A stretch of 64,000 bases of DNA from Candidatus Saccharibacteria bacterium (GCA_016699895.1 CP064991.1:1-64000), one strand, 5' to 3'. Shown: positions 33,534 through 42,611, counted from the first letter of the stretch. Translations and numbers: made by a program. The notes: generated by a model not told the origin, from the letters alone.

Positions 33534-34421
33534 ATGAACAGCAATCCTTTTGAGCCAGTATCGCCCGAACCAGCGACGTTTGAACCAACAGACAGCGCGC
33601 CGGACGATTTTATGGCCGATAGCAACAATAATAATGGGGCCGCCAAACCGGCGCGTCCAGCGGTCATGCTCGACGGCGTCAGCCCAGCACCGGCTAGCAC
33701 ATCGTTCGATCCGAACACGCCGCCCGTCGACATCACGACTATGGGTAGCGCGCTAGCACCTAACGAAGGTCCTTTTGAGGGTTCCGGCGCCGGTGATACA
33801 ACAGCCAACACCAGCGACACTAGCGATTCCCTATTGAACGATAACGATGCACCGAACGACGATTTCCTCAATGATGCCTCGGAGCCTGCCAAAGATACGG
33901 ATACTAGCACGCCTATTCTGTCTGGTATGTTGCCCGATGACAAACCAGTTGACGACAAAGCTGACAAGAAAAAGGCCAAAAAAGACAAAAAGGGCGACAA
34001 ACCAGCTCGTCAATTCACGATTTCGATCGCCAGCATCATCTTGTTCCTATTAGCTATCGGCGGTATCGGCGGTACGATTTACTACTACCTGCAAAATAGC
34101 TCTAACTCCGACAAGGTAAAGACTTATCAGGCCCGGATTGCTGAGCTCGAGAATAACGGCGCTAGTACCTCAGATTCCGAGAACAAGACTTCTTCGCAAT
34201 TTGATGCCTTGCAAGACAAGATCACCGAGCTAACCACACAAAACGCCGACAAGCAAAAGACTCTCGACGATAACAAGACCAAGATCGATGATCTGACGAA
34301 AACCAACGCCGATCTGACGAAAACCAACGAGGATCTGACAAAGAAAGTCCAAAACATTAGCGATCTGACAACGCGCGTCGATACGCTAGTAAACAAATTA
34401 AATGGCATATACCCTAACTAG
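33534..34421 (+). CDS. Single-span membrane protein with disordered N-terminus and coiled coil
   Basis: 295 residues. Residues 1-155 are low-complexity, acidic, Pro/Ala/Asp-rich, ending in a Lys-rich patch; one transmembrane helix (about 164-188); then a coiled coil (about 195-285) with the near-repeat DLTKTNADLTKTNEDL. Topology suggests a long cytosolic tail and an outside coiled coil. AAGGTGGGGAG precedes the ATG. No family recognised; may be a cell-surface scaffold. Confidence 0.75.
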   Translation: MNSNPFEPVSPEPATFEPTDSAPDDFMADSNNNNGAAKPARPAVMLDGVSPAPASTSFDPNTPPVDITTMGSALAPNEGPFEGSGAGDTTANTSDTSDSLLNDNDAPNDDFLNDASEPAKDTDTSTPILSGMLPDDKPVDDKADKKKAKKDKKGDKPARQFTISIASIILFLLAIGGIGGTIYYYLQNSSNSDKVKTYQARIAELENNGASTSDSENKTSSQFDALQDKITELTTQNADKQKTLDDNKTKIDDLTKTNADLTKTNEDLTKKVQNISDLTTRVDTLVNKLNGIYPN

Positions 34422-34436
34422 TCGCCGCAAGAACCT

Positions 34437-34464
34437 TTGACTTTTAGAGAAACTTCTGTATAAT
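34437..34464 (+). promoter_or_regulatory. Promoter of rpmE2, leaderless
   Basis: TTGACT (34437-34442), 16-nt spacer, TATAAT (34459-34464). The ATG at 34473 is where transcription should begin; no Shine-Dalgarno is present. Confidence 0.75.
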
Positions 34465-34472
34465 AGACCGGT

Positions 34473-34793
34473 ATGAAAAAGAGTTTACACCCAACAGACT
34501 ACCGTTTAGTTGTGTTCATGGATGAGTCCGCCAACTTTTCCTTTTTGACCAAATCAACGGCACCAACCACTGAAACTATCAAGTGGGAAGACGGCAATGA
34601 GTACCCGCTCGTCAAGGTTCACATCTCGAGCGCCAGCCATCCGTTCTTTACCGGTGAGGAAAAGATCATCGACACCGAAGGTCGCGTCGATCGCTTTGCG
34701 GCACGCCTCAAAGCTGCCGAGGCCCACAAAGCTGCCCTGGCAAAAAAAGCTAAACCAGCGCCAGCCAAGAGCAAAAAAGCTACCGAAAAATAG
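34473..34793 (+). CDS. rpmE2: 50S ribosomal protein L31 type B
   Basis: 106 residues. [17 protein letters not shown] and [24 protein letters not shown] are typical of bL31. It lacks the CxxC zinc pair, so it is the zinc-independent type (C-minus). A Lys/Ala-rich tail of about 25 residues extends the C-terminus. In other bacteria such paralogues are made under zinc limitation; here no second L31 is in the window. Confidence 0.93.
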   Translation: MKKSLHPTDYRLVVFMDESANFSFLTKSTAPTTETIKWEDGNEYPLVKVHISSASHPFFTGEEKIIDTEGRVDRFAARLKAAEAHKAALAKKAKPAPAKSKKATEK

Positions 34794-34805
34794 CGAGCTA
34801 ATAGA

Positions 34806-34833
34806 AAAACCGTTCTCGCATGAGGACGGTTTT
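34806..34833 (+). terminator. Terminator of rpmE2
   Basis: AACCGT/ACGGTT outer stem with CTC/GAG inside, followed by a T-run. Confidence 0.85.
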
Positions 34834-34863
34834 TTATTGTTTTGGTATAATTGAATATAAACT

Positions 34864-35925
34864 ATGAGCAACATTACCATCGATCAATCTGCCCTAGAGT
34901 CTGAGAAGCAATCTCTGACTGATTTCTTGGCGCGCCCCGATGCGTTTGCTGATCCTGATTTCGCCACCAAAACGCGCCGACTAAATGAACTCGACACCCT
35001 CATTAGTAAATATTCCGCGCTCCAGACCGCGGAGAAGCAGCTTGTAGAAGCCCAAGAGCTATCGAGTAGCGACGACGAACTGGCGGAGCTAGCCCGCGAA
35101 GAAATCCCGACACTCGAGCGACAAATTAGCAGCCTAGAGACCGAACTAGGCGATATGTTAACCCCGCACGACCCAAACGACGACAAAAATACCATCGTCG
35201 AGATCCGTGCTGGTGCCGGCGGCGACGAAGCCTCCCTATTCGCGGCCGAACTGTACCGCATGTATCTGCGCTACGCCGAAAACCACAGCTTGAAAACCGA
35301 GCTGCTCGGCGAAAACATGAACGATGCTGGTGGCTACAAAGAAGTCATTTTCAAAGTCAAAGGCGACCAACCATACGCCAAACTCAAATTTGAATCAGGT
35401 GTCCACCGTGTCCAGCGTGTCCCAACCACCGAGAGTCAGGGTCGTATCCACACTAGTACCGTTACCGTAGCGGTTCTGCCCGAGGCCGAAGAAACCGATG
35501 TTCAGATCGACCCAAACGATCTGCGCGTCGATGTCTTTCGTAGCGGCGGTCATGGCGGTCAGAGTGTTAATACCACCGACTCTGCCGTCCGTATTACTCA
35601 CCTGCCAACTGGTATTGTGGTCACTAACCAAGACGAAAAGTCACAGATCAAGAACCGCGAAAAAGCGCTCGGTGTACTACGTTCTCGACTGCTCCAGATG
35701 AAAATTGACGAGGAAAACGCCAAACTGACCGCCGAACGCCGCGAACTGATCGGCTCGGGTGATCGATCGGAAAAGATCCGTACCTATAATTTCCCGCAGG
35801 ATCGCATCACCGACCACCGTATCGGCTACAGCCGCTCCGGCATTCCACAGGCCATGAACGGCGACATTGACGATATTATGGAAAAACTCGCCAATCGCGA
35901 ACGTGAGCTACGAGCACACAATTAA
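34864..35925 (+). CDS. prfA: Peptide chain release factor 1
   Basis: 353 residues. Reads UAG and UAA. The recognition tripeptide is PTT ([14 protein letters not shown]) where PAT/PVT is usual; GGQ lies in [15 protein letters not shown]. Extended -10 (TGGTATAAT, TATAAT at 34846-34851) leaves a leader of about 6 nt. Its partner methyltransferase prmC is 1.4 kb away, behind two reverse-strand orphan genes. Confidence 0.96.
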   Translation: MSNITIDQSALESEKQSLTDFLARPDAFADPDFATKTRRLNELDTLISKYSALQTAEKQLVEAQELSSSDDELAELAREEIPTLERQISSLETELGDMLTPHDPNDDKNTIVEIRAGAGGDEASLFAAELYRMYLRYAENHSLKTELLGENMNDAGGYKEVIFKVKGDQPYAKLKFESGVHRVQRVPTTESQGRIHTSTVTVAVLPEAEETDVQIDPNDLRVDVFRSGGHGGQSVNTTDSAVRITHLPTGIVVTNQDEKSQIKNREKALGVLRSRLLQMKIDEENAKLTAERRELIGSGDRSEKIRTYNFPQDRITDHRIGYSRSGIPQAMNGDIDDIMEKLANRERELRAHN

Positions 35926-35959
35926 CATTAGCCCTAAAGCACCGCTAAAGGCGAAAGAA

Positions 35960-36523
35960 CTAGAGGTATCGCCCGCGCTGCTGTCTAGCACGCAGCTCAT
36001 AGGCGCTCGCTAGATCATCTCTCGATTTCTCGTCCATATTATTCTTCTGTGCACGAATAATATCATCGAGCGATATAATACGATACCCGTTCATTCCTAT
36101 AATAGGACGGGCGGCGGCAATCCTCTTTCTGAGCCTAGCGTCATAGGCCGCTGGATCCATCGTGTGTAACGGCGCAGTAATCAGATCAATTGGTAACGGC
36201 GCAGTATCGAGACGTAGCACGGTCATGACTTTATGATTTCCATTGTCTTTTATAGTAACTGGTTCGCCGTTAAAAGACCCCTTTGCAAATACGTCCTGAG
36301 CTAACCCTGTGGTTGTCAACAAATCAACATCACCTGGGCGAGTCTCACCAGAGGTAGTATGCAGTACTGCCCCATGTAAAGCTAGCGCAGCGCTGCCAAC
36401 GAGCAATGTCGCCTTCGGATCTAGATCCGAATTCTCTAGTGTTTCCAAAACCCTGTCTGTAGCTTCTGAGTCTACAGGAGTGAATGGTGTAGTGTCTGGT
36501 GAACGTTTTCTGAATAGAGACAT
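35960..36523 (-). CDS. Nucleotidyltransferase-fold protein
   Basis: 187 residues. LLVGSAALALHGA (about 41-53) followed by GDVDLLT (about 66-72) is the G-S plus DxD arrangement of the nucleotidyltransferase superfamily, and a further acidic position is in PIDLITAP (about 115). This resembles AbiEii/MNT-type enzymes that transfer NMP to RNA or protein. No partner antitoxin is next to it. AAAGGAAG before the ATG; promoter at 36556-36584. Confidence 0.65.
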   Translation of the reverse strand: MSLFRKRSPDTTPFTPVDSEATDRVLETLENSDLDPKATLLVGSAALALHGAVLHTTSGETRPGDVDLLTTTGLAQDVFAKGSFNGEPVTIKDNGNHKVMTVLRLDTAPLPIDLITAPLHTMDPAAYDARLRKRIAAARPIIGMNGYRIISLDDIIRAQKNNMDEKSRDDLASAYELRARQQRGRYL

Positions 36524-36555
36524 TGTGCTTCCTTTTTATATATTGTACTGGTTAC

Positions 36556-36584
36556 ATTCTAGCATAATCGTTATCAAATGTCAA
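36556..36584 (-). promoter_or_regulatory. Promoter of the nucleotidyltransferase-fold gene
   Basis: TTGACA (36579-36584) and TAGAAT (36556-36561), spacer 17, extended TGC. Confidence 0.75.
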
Positions 36585-36596
36585 TTATCTGACATT

Positions 36597-37175
36597 TTAC
36601 TTCTTCTTTTCATTGACTCCTATAGAGCTCATTACCCTATCCATTCGCGGCGCCTTGCTCCGAGCAATCTGTGCGCCGCCCTCTGCGCCATTCACATAAT
36701 TATGATGTGCTAATAGCGAGCTAGCGATCGATTCTAGCGCCACCGCATCAGTGTCAAACGTGGCATATAGTTTTCCGCCTTGGAACAAATAGACTTCTCT
36801 CACTGACGTTTTGTCCTCTGGTATTTCCTGTTCTGTGATGTACTCGGTACGCCCCATAACATAGTGCGAAACCCACTTATCCAGTTTCGTCAGCCATTTT
36901 TGAGGTCTCGCCCGATCAAATCCGAGATCATTATGCTCATTATCAATACGTCTCACAACCCCTACTGTCCAATCATCCTGATCACGCGTCGCCAGTTCGT
37001 TAGTTTGTCGATTTATGAGCGCACCAGTATCGGCATAGAGACGTGCCGTGCGAATGTCACTGCTCGCATAGGTCCCAGAACTCTCACCCCAATTTGTAAA
37101 ACTACCCTCTTCGTCGCTTCTCGTGTTAGCACCGCGAGCAACCAGACCACTCAGCGCCGCATCAGACAACTTCAT
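36597..37175 (-). CDS. Hypothetical soluble protein
   Basis: 192 residues from the ATG at 37175, which has GAGGAG 6 nt upstream; an in-frame ATG at 37250 without a ribosome site would add 25 residues. No membrane segment. Middle region WTVGVVRRIDNEH and REVYLFQGGKLYATF look like a beta sheet, the C-terminus is basic (ending NEKKK). No family recognised. Confidence 0.65.
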   Translation of the reverse strand: MKLSDAALSGLVARGANTRSDEEGSFTNWGESSGTYASSDIRTARLYADTGALINRQTNELATRDQDDWTVGVVRRIDNEHNDLGFDRARPQKWLTKLDKWVSHYVMGRTEYITEQEIPEDKTSVREVYLFQGGKLYATFDTDAVALESIASSLLAHHNYVNGAEGGAQIARSKAPRMDRVMSSIGVNEKKK

Positions 37176-37282
37176 AATAACTCCTCGATACAGGCTAGGC
37201 GATCGTTCAATGCTACGAGGTGACAACAGTGTTTGATGGATCTTTTTCATAGGTACGTTTTATGTATCATTATTATGGTTAT

Positions 37283-37311
37283 ATATTATCATAAACAAGT
37301 GCTTGTGTCAA
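37283..37311 (-). promoter_or_regulatory. Promoter of the 192-residue orphan gene
   Basis: TTGACA (37306-37311) and TAATAT (37283-37288), spacer 17, extended TGA. It overlaps the divergent prmC promoter region (-10 TACAAT at 37317-37322). Confidence 0.7.
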
Positions 37312-37328
37312 TATGATACAATGATTGC

Positions 37329-38132
37329 GTGACGATAGAGACTGCACTAAACCTAGCGACAGACCGCTTGCATATAGCGAATAGTACATCGGCCCGTCTC
37401 GATGCTGAAATTCTGTTAGCATTTACCCTACGAGTCGATCGCACGTGGCTACACGCCCATAACAACCAGGAACTACACGCCGAGGAACAAACGTTATTTG
37501 AACACTTTATCACGCAGCGAACACAGCATTATCCCATCGCCTATATAGTCGGTCAGCGAGAGTTTTATGGTCGCGAGTTCACTGTTACGCCCGATGTATT
37601 GATTCCACGGCCTGAAACCGAAGCGCTTATCGAGTTCGTACTAAATGGCGATTTTTTCAACCCCACTATTTTAGATGTTGGTACAGGTAGTGGCGCTATT
37701 GCTATCACTCTGGCTGCAGAGATGCCGAACGCTATCGTCACCGCCAGTGATATCTCCCCTGTTGCTCTAGAAGTTGCACGTAAAAATGCTGTCGCATTAG
37801 ACGCCAACGTAGCGTTCGTACAATCAGATCTATTAACTAATATACCTGGTCAATATACTATTATCGTCGCTAATCTCCCCTACGTCGATCGCACCTGGCC
37901 GGTCTCACCCGATACTATATTTGAACCGGAGCTGGCGCTATTCGCTGCTGATCACGGACTAGCACTCATAAAGAGGCTTATCGTTGAGGCCAAAGATCAC
38001 CTGCTAAAAAACGGTGTGCTCTTGTTAGAATTAGACACCAGGCAAATACCTGAAACAATACACTTTGCAACACAGCACGATTACAGCACCAACCAAATTA
38101 GTCCTTTTGCGCTAGCTCTCTATCGCTCTTGA
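37329..38132 (+). CDS. prmC: Release factor glutamine methyltransferase PrmC
   Basis: 267 residues. Methylates the GGQ glutamine of RF1 and RF2. N-terminal helical domain (AEILLAFTLRVDRTWLHAH), YIVGQREFYGREFTVTPDVLIPRPETE, SAM loop ILDVGTGSGAIAITLA, and the catalytic NPPY read as NLPY (VANLPYVDRT). GTG start; the -10 TACAAT (37317-37322, extended TGA) puts the transcription start on the GTG. Confidence 0.93.
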   Translation: MTIETALNLATDRLHIANSTSARLDAEILLAFTLRVDRTWLHAHNNQELHAEEQTLFEHFITQRTQHYPIAYIVGQREFYGREFTVTPDVLIPRPETEALIEFVLNGDFFNPTILDVGTGSGAIAITLAAEMPNAIVTASDISPVALEVARKNAVALDANVAFVQSDLLTNIPGQYTIIVANLPYVDRTWPVSPDTIFEPELALFAADHGLALIKRLIVEAKDHLLKNGVLLLELDTRQIPETIHFATQHDYSTNQISPFALALYRS

Positions 38133-38137
38133 CCTGG

Positions 38138-38917
38138 CTATAATGTCGAGGCGTCCCATAGTCCGCTAAATAGCATCAGTAATATCACTAACACCAAGCC
38201 GACAAAAATGGTTGGCCATTTCATTTCACTCCAGCTAATTCTGCCGTCATCATACCAGGCGGCATAGCCGCGCTCGGCTAACATGGCGATCGCCGATATG
38301 ATAATTGCTATCTGAGGAATTTTGAGCGTTGGTGAAATGGAGTATGCAATTGTCCAGTGCCACGCTACAAACCCTAGTTGCGCCACTAAAAAGCCCCAGA
38401 CTAATGATAACAAGCCCCTATCGGCTTCGTCGTATGTTGATAATGCATGTCGAGCCGAGCTAAAACCGATCACAAACACCATGATAACAACTATCCACTC
38501 TGGTAACATGTGTCCCACAATGAACAGTGCCCAAATGGCTACAAACTGCGAAATACCTGCCTGGATCATCATCATGTGCCTCGTGTGCTTTGGCTTTAGA
38601 TAGACGAGCCACGCAATATGCCCTAATGTCAGCGCTATCTGGATCGGTAACGATGCACTCGACCACATCAAAATTACAATGCCTAGACCAAGTAGCGTGT
38701 CTGGCAAATTCGACAAAATGTTAGCCCACCAATAGCGTGGACGCACCGCCACGACGCGCCATTTCGATACCACCACGAGAGCCAAGGCTGCCCATGGTGC
38801 TGTAGGAAATACGACGAGTAATACGAGTAAAATAACAGCGTATATGACATAAAAAAGGGCGTGCAAAAAACTAGCTAGCACCGAACGTCGATTGGATGAT
38901 TTAATCAATTCCACCAT
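38138..38917 (-). CDS. Polytopic membrane protein, unknown
   Basis: 259 residues with about eight hydrophobic segments and few charged residues. Start ATG 38917; TATAAT (38929-38934, minus, extended TGC) leaves about 5 nt of leader, and the TTG at 38926 would sit above the start point. Convergent with prmC (5-nt gap). No family recognised. Confidence 0.7.
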   Translation of the reverse strand: MVELIKSSNRRSVLASFLHALFYVIYAVILLVLLVVFPTAPWAALALVVVSKWRVVAVRPRYWWANILSNLPDTLLGLGIVILMWSSASLPIQIALTLGHIAWLVYLKPKHTRHMMMIQAGISQFVAIWALFIVGHMLPEWIVVIMVFVIGFSSARHALSTYDEADRGLLSLVWGFLVAQLGFVAWHWTIAYSISPTLKIPQIAIIISAIAMLAERGYAAWYDDGRISWSEMKWPTIFVGLVLVILLMLFSGLWDASTL

Positions 38918-38951
38918 AACTGGCAACTATTATAGCACACCCCTAGCTGGC

Positions 38952-38980
38952 TGGACTTTTATGAGGCATTAGCGTAAACT
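38952..38980 (+). promoter_or_regulatory. Promoter of lepB, leaderless
   Basis: TGGACT (38952-38957), 17-nt spacer, TAAACT (38975-38980); ATG at 38988 coincides with the predicted start. Confidence 0.65.
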
Positions 38981-38987
38981 GTATGAG

Positions 38988-39805
38988 ATGAATCCGAATC
39001 AGAAAAAGACTACCGCGCGAAATCAAACCACTGGTAACTTTTATGATGGATTGCCTTTGCCTCCAGCCGCACCTCAGCCCCGAGCAACAGCTCCGGCCGC
39101 TGCCCAGCGGATCCCGGATCAGCCGTTATCTGCTACCAAGATCGAAACGCCGAAACCGGCCGCCATCAAACCACCTTCTAAACTGCATGACCTCTTTGGT
39201 TTGATAGTACCTTCGTCATTATCGTTATTTTGGGTGCTTATCTCATCAATACGTTTGTTTTTCGTAGCTTTAACGTCGTCGGGCCCAGCATGGAGCCAAC
39301 GCTCGAGGGCGGCGTCAACGACGAGCCGAACGATCGCCTAATCGTCAATCGCCTACCGATCACTATCGCTGGTATCACGGGTAAACAGTACGTGCCGGAA
39401 CGCGGTCAAATTATCGTCTTTCAAAATCCAAAATGGGTGCGCGGCACGGATGATGAATATGTGGTAAAGCGCGTCATCGGCCTGCCCGGCGAACGCGTCA
39501 CGGTGAACAGCTGCGTCCTAAAAGTTTACAACTCCGACCATCCTGACGGCTTTGATCCATATCCAGATTTTAAAAATCTCGCTAGCAACGATAGCGACTA
39601 TAACGACTGTGTCGACGGCGACGGTACCGATGTTACCGTGCCTGATGATGAAATATTCGTGGTCGGTGATCACCGCGCCGGTAGCTACTCCATGGACAGC
39701 CGTAACGGCGGCGATCGCGCCAGCCTCGGCACTATTCCACTAGAGAATATCGTCGGTCCAGTCACCTTCCGCATCTGGCCATTCGACAAAATTACTAGCT
39801 TTTAA
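38988..39805 (+). CDS. lepB: Signal peptidase I, frameshifted
   Basis: Two frames make one protein. The first (38988-39341) gives a Pro/Ala-rich cytosolic tail up to KLHDLFG. The second carries the transmembrane helix (frame open from about 39191), the catalytic Ser in GPSMEPTL, Lys in YVVKRVIGLPGE and GDHRAGSYSMDSR, ending at 39805. Adding one T in the GGTTTGAT run at about 39200 joins them (FG-FDST). So this is a 1-nt deletion in a T-run: sequencing error, real inactivation, or slippage. The gene is probably essential, which favours an error or slippage. Confidence 0.85.
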
Positions 39806-39831
39806 TAGTTTTATATAAAAAGTTTATTCGG

Positions 39832-40737
39832 CTATTTACCGAGCGCACGCTGAATCTGCGCTAGCTCTTGTTCGTCGGCAAATTTGATAATAATCGACCC
39901 GCCGTGCGCCGTCGTTTTCTGGGTAATCGCCTCTGGTTTTAGCCCCACTCTGGCCGCAATTGATCTGGTAACATCGGTTTCGGTCATGATAGCCTTGCGT
40001 GCCGATTTGCTACGATCTGCCGCTGTTGGTTCGTCAGCACCACCCTTTTTATAGCCAACCACAAACTGTTCACTCTTGCGCACTGACCAGCCTTCACCCA
40101 CGATACCATCGAACAACTGGCGACGGGCTTTTTCATCAGGTAGCGCCAGAATCTGCCTAGAATGACCTTCACTCAGTTTGCCAGCCACTAGGGCCTCTTT
40201 AGCGTAATCCGGTAGACCCAACAGGCGCATCTGGTTCGATATCGTGCTGAGCGCCTTGCCGACGCGCTGCGCGATCGCCGTATCGGTCATGTTAAACTGG
40301 TTTTTCAATTTCAAATAAGCCGTTGCTGTCTCGAGTGGGTTGAGGTCGGCTCGTTGGACGTTCTCAATAATGCTGAGCTCTAGCTTGTGCTGCGCCCCGA
40401 GAGTGCGCACGATCGCTGGAACCTTTGTCTGACCCGCTAGCTTTGCGGCACGCCAGCGTCGCTCACCAGCTACAATTTCAAACTTGCCACCTTTGGTTGG
40501 TACCACGACGATCGGTTGCAAAATCCCATGTTCACGAATCGAATCCGCCAAAGCCTCGAGGGCTTCCTCATCAAAATGACGGCGCGGCTGATCCTCGTCG
40601 GCAACAACCGCATCAATTGCAATCGCCCTGAGATCCGATATCTTTTCGTCCTCAGCAGCCGTTGTATCAAAATCCTCCTCGACTAAATCAGTCGGTATGA
40701 GAGACTCAAAACCCTTCCCTAATCCCCTTTTTGTCAT
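39832..40737 (-). CDS. parB: Chromosome partitioning protein ParB
   Basis: 301 residues. N-terminal RGLGKGFESLIP, CTP/ParA region with EHGILQPIVV and GERRWRAAKLAG, helix-turn-helix AQRVGKALSTISNQMRLLGLP and the dimerisation end IKFADEQELAQIQRALG. Start ATG 40737, exactly 7 nt after TATAAT, so leaderless. It is separated from parA by two small orphan genes. Confidence 0.94.
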   Translation of the reverse strand: MTKRGLGKGFESLIPTDLVEEDFDTTAAEDEKISDLRAIAIDAVVADEDQPRRHFDEEALEALADSIREHGILQPIVVVPTKGGKFEIVAGERRWRAAKLAGQTKVPAIVRTLGAQHKLELSIIENVQRADLNPLETATAYLKLKNQFNMTDTAIAQRVGKALSTISNQMRLLGLPDYAKEALVAGKLSEGHSRQILALPDEKARRQLFDGIVGEGWSVRKSEQFVVGYKKGGADEPTAADRSKSARKAIMTETDVTRSIAARVGLKPEAITQKTTAHGGSIIIKFADEQELAQIQRALGK

Positions 40738-40744
40738 AGGCTCT

Positions 40745-40773
40745 ATTATACACGCTATCGCCAGCATAACCAA
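40745..40773 (-). promoter_or_regulatory. Promoter of parB, leaderless
   Basis: TTGGTT (40768-40773) and TATAAT (40745-40750), spacer 17. The -35 is the T-run of the preceding terminator. Confidence 0.7.
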
Positions 40774-40776
40774 AAA

Positions 40777-40799
40777 CCGGCGCCTGATGGAAACGCCGG
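40777..40799 (-). terminator. Terminator of the YtxH-domain gene
   Basis: CCGGCG/CGCCGG stem with 11-nt loop, T-run next on the minus strand. Confidence 0.85.
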
Positions 40800-40827
40800 C
40801 TGGTTACATGACCGCAATCATCAAACG

Positions 40828-41043
40828 TTATTTGGCGGCTTTTTTGGCGGTAGCTTTGGCTGATTCAACGCCGTCTTTCACTGCCGCTCTCGCTTGTTTG
40901 ACCTGTTTATCAGCTTTGCCTTTGAGTACAGCGGTTTTTGCCTTGATATCTTCGCGCGTTTCCTTGCCACTCTTTGGTGCCATTAAAATACCGGCTGCAA
41001 ACCCTGCTGCTGCCGCACCGACTACTACGAGTAATTTTTTCAT
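40828..41043 (-). CDS. YtxH-domain small membrane protein
   Basis: 71 residues: short hydrophobic N-terminal helix (about 4-24, Gly/Ala-rich), then MAPKSGKETRED, the YtxH signature, and a Lys/Ala-rich amphipathic helix. General stress/envelope family of unknown mechanism. Second gene behind the 72-residue membrane protein. Confidence 0.8.
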   Translation of the reverse strand: MKKLLVVVGAAAAGFAAGILMAPKSGKETREDIKAKTAVLKGKADKQVKQARAAVKDGVESAKATAKKAAK

Positions 41044-41061
41044 GGTATAAGTTCCCTTCTT

Positions 41062-41280
41062 TTATTTTTTGAATAGTTTAACTAATTGCCCCATCACTTT
41101 GGCTGGGGACAGCCACTCGGTCGCGCTCGCTACGTTGGTGCTAATTTTTTGTACGTTAGTTGCGATCTTGCGTAATTTTACGAGCAACACAACAACGAGA
41201 GTTATCATCAGTATCATGACAATCGACAAGACCGTCACCAGTACTGTCAGTAACACGATCGCGGTTTGTACATCTTGCAT
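41062..41280 (-). CDS. Small membrane protein, DUF948-like
   Basis: 72 residues: one long hydrophobic helix (about 5-37) and a polar amphipathic tail. Paired with the YtxH-domain gene, a pairing seen in Firmicutes envelope-stress operons. AAAGGAAA before the ATG. Confidence 0.7.
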   Translation of the reverse strand: MQDVQTAIVLLTVLVTVLSIVMILMITLVVVLLVKLRKIATNVQKISTNVASATEWLSPAKVMGQLVKLFKK

Positions 41281-41367
41281 AGTGGCTTTTCCTTTCTCTG
41301 GCAGACCTAGCTATGATTTGTCAGATGTTAGTATATGTTTGTTGTTGATCCGGTCAACTTACCTATA

Positions 41368-41396
41368 ATTCTAGCACAAACACTTTCAGTTGTCAA
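41368..41396 (-). promoter_or_regulatory. Promoter of the DUF948-like/YtxH pair
   Basis: TTGACA (41391-41396) and TAGAAT (41368-41373), spacer 17, extended TGC. Same form as the other orphan-gene promoters. Confidence 0.75.
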
Positions 41397-41405
41397 GCTG
41401 CCCCG

Positions 41406-41421
41406 CCTCACGTCACCCGAG
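41406..41421. repeat. 16-bp inverted repeat, copy 1
   Basis: CCTCACGTCACCCGAG; its exact reverse complement is at 42712-42727. The pair flanks parA and rplU. Confidence 0.7.
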
Positions 41422-41432
41422 ACTAGCCTAGA

Positions 41433-42242
41433 TCATATGCCTAAACGCTTGATGATTTCTTCGGCGGCGGCTTTGTAGGCGCGCGAGCCTTTGCTAAACC
41501 GATCGTAGGCGCCGACCGGTAAACCGTGCGATGGTGCTTCGGCCAGTCGAACGTTACGTGGAATGCGCGTACTCATGATTTTGCCTGGGAAATGTTTGGC
41601 GACTTCTTCGTAGACCTGCCCTGACAAGGTTGTACGAGAATCCATCATCGTGACTAGCACACCGAGCAGCTCCAGCGTCGGGTTGAGGCCTTTGCGAACC
41701 AACTGCATCGTTTCGAGCAACTGGCCGAGGCCTTCCATAGCATAAAACTCGGCTTGAACCGGTAGCAATACATGACCAGCAGCGATGAGCGCATTGACCG
41801 TCAACAGACTGAGCGACGGTGGCGAATCGATAATAATGTAGTCATAGTCGCCAGACACAGTTTTAAGGGCGTCGCGCAGGCGCACAAAACGACGTTCAGC
41901 CTTGGCTAGACCTGACTCGGCGTCAGCCAGTCGCGGCGTAGCTGGCGCGATAGCGAGGCGCTTGAAATTCGTTTGTTGGATAACCTCGGTTAACGGCTTT
42001 TCATCCGATATCGCCTCTAAAATAGTTGGCGCGCCGTCTGGATTAGTCGCAGACAATAATGTCGATTTATCGAGTCCCAGCCCACTGGTCGCATTACCCT
42101 GTGGGTCGAAATCAATCAACAATACGCGAGATTTGTGGTCTTTGGCTAGAGAATACGCGACGTTGACCGCAGTCGTCGTTTTACCGACGCCGCCTTTTTG
42201 ATTCGTGACCGTAATAATCACGGCTGATGTACCCTCGTTCAT
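41433..42242 (-). CDS. parA: Chromosome partitioning ATPase ParA
   Basis: 269 residues. Deviant Walker A TNQKGGVGKTTTAVN, switch II IIIDSPPSLSLLT, and ALIPVQ-type LLPVQAEFYAMEGLGQLL. With ParB it segregates the origin region. TATAAT (42251-42256, minus, extended TGC) is followed 8 nt later by the ATG at 42242, so nearly leaderless; the TTG at 42251 lies on the -10. Confidence 0.95.
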   Translation of the reverse strand: MNEGTSAVIITVTNQKGGVGKTTTAVNVAYSLAKDHKSRVLLIDFDPQGNATSGLGLDKSTLLSATNPDGAPTILEAISDEKPLTEVIQQTNFKRLAIAPATPRLADAESGLAKAERRFVRLRDALKTVSGDYDYIIIDSPPSLSLLTVNALIAAGHVLLPVQAEFYAMEGLGQLLETMQLVRKGLNPTLELLGVLVTMMDSRTTLSGQVYEEVAKHFPGKIMSTRIPRNVRLAEAPSHGLPVGAYDRFSKGSRAYKAAAEEIIKRLGI

Positions 42243-42258
42243 TATTACCAATTATAGC

Positions 42259-42288
42259 AAAAAGTCGTCCCTTTTGGAACGACTTTGC
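42259..42288 (-). terminator. Terminator of rplU
   Basis: AAAGTCGT/ACGACTTT stem extended by CC/GG, T-run on the minus strand; it abuts the parA promoter. Confidence 0.85.
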
Positions 42289-42305
42289 AATTTATCTCAG
42301 GCAAA

Positions 42306-42611
42306 TTATTTGATCGAAGTAATTTCGATGCGTGAATATTGCTGGCGATGGCCGTGCTTTTTGTTGACGCGCTTTTTGCTCTTGTAACGGATAGCGATGA
42401 CTTTATCGCCCTTTACGAGATCGTCGACAACCTTGGCCTTTACCTTTACATCTTTCACGGTTGGCGTGCCGACAGTCGCGTTTTTATCGTCGAAAGTCAA
42501 CAGTGCATCAAACGTGAGATCTTTGGTTTCCTCTGGCAGCTTGTCTACCAAAAGGGTCTCTTTTTCAGCGACAACGTATTGTTTGCCACCGACTTGAATG
42601 ACTGCTTTCAT
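42306..42611 (-). CDS. rplU: 50S ribosomal protein L21
   Basis: 101 residues, bL21: MKAVIQVGGKQYVVAEKE at the start and KRVNKKHGHRQQYSRIEI near the end. AAAGGAACAG before the ATG. Not linked to rpmA. Confidence 0.96.
   Translation of the reverse strand: MKAVIQVGGKQYVVAEKETLLVDKLPEETKDLTFDALLTFDDKNATVGTPTVKDVKVKAKVVDDLVKGDKVIAIRYKSKKRVNKKHGHRQQYSRIEITSIK

Noticed and set aside
37176..37250. Upstream ATG of the 192-residue protein
   Set aside because: In frame and behind the promoter, but without a ribosome site, whereas the ATG at 37175 has GAGGAG; left as an alternative.
41406..41421. parS partition site
   Set aside because: It contains a CACGT-like core but is not the 16-bp palindrome TGTTTCACGTGAAACA; kept only as an inverted repeat.
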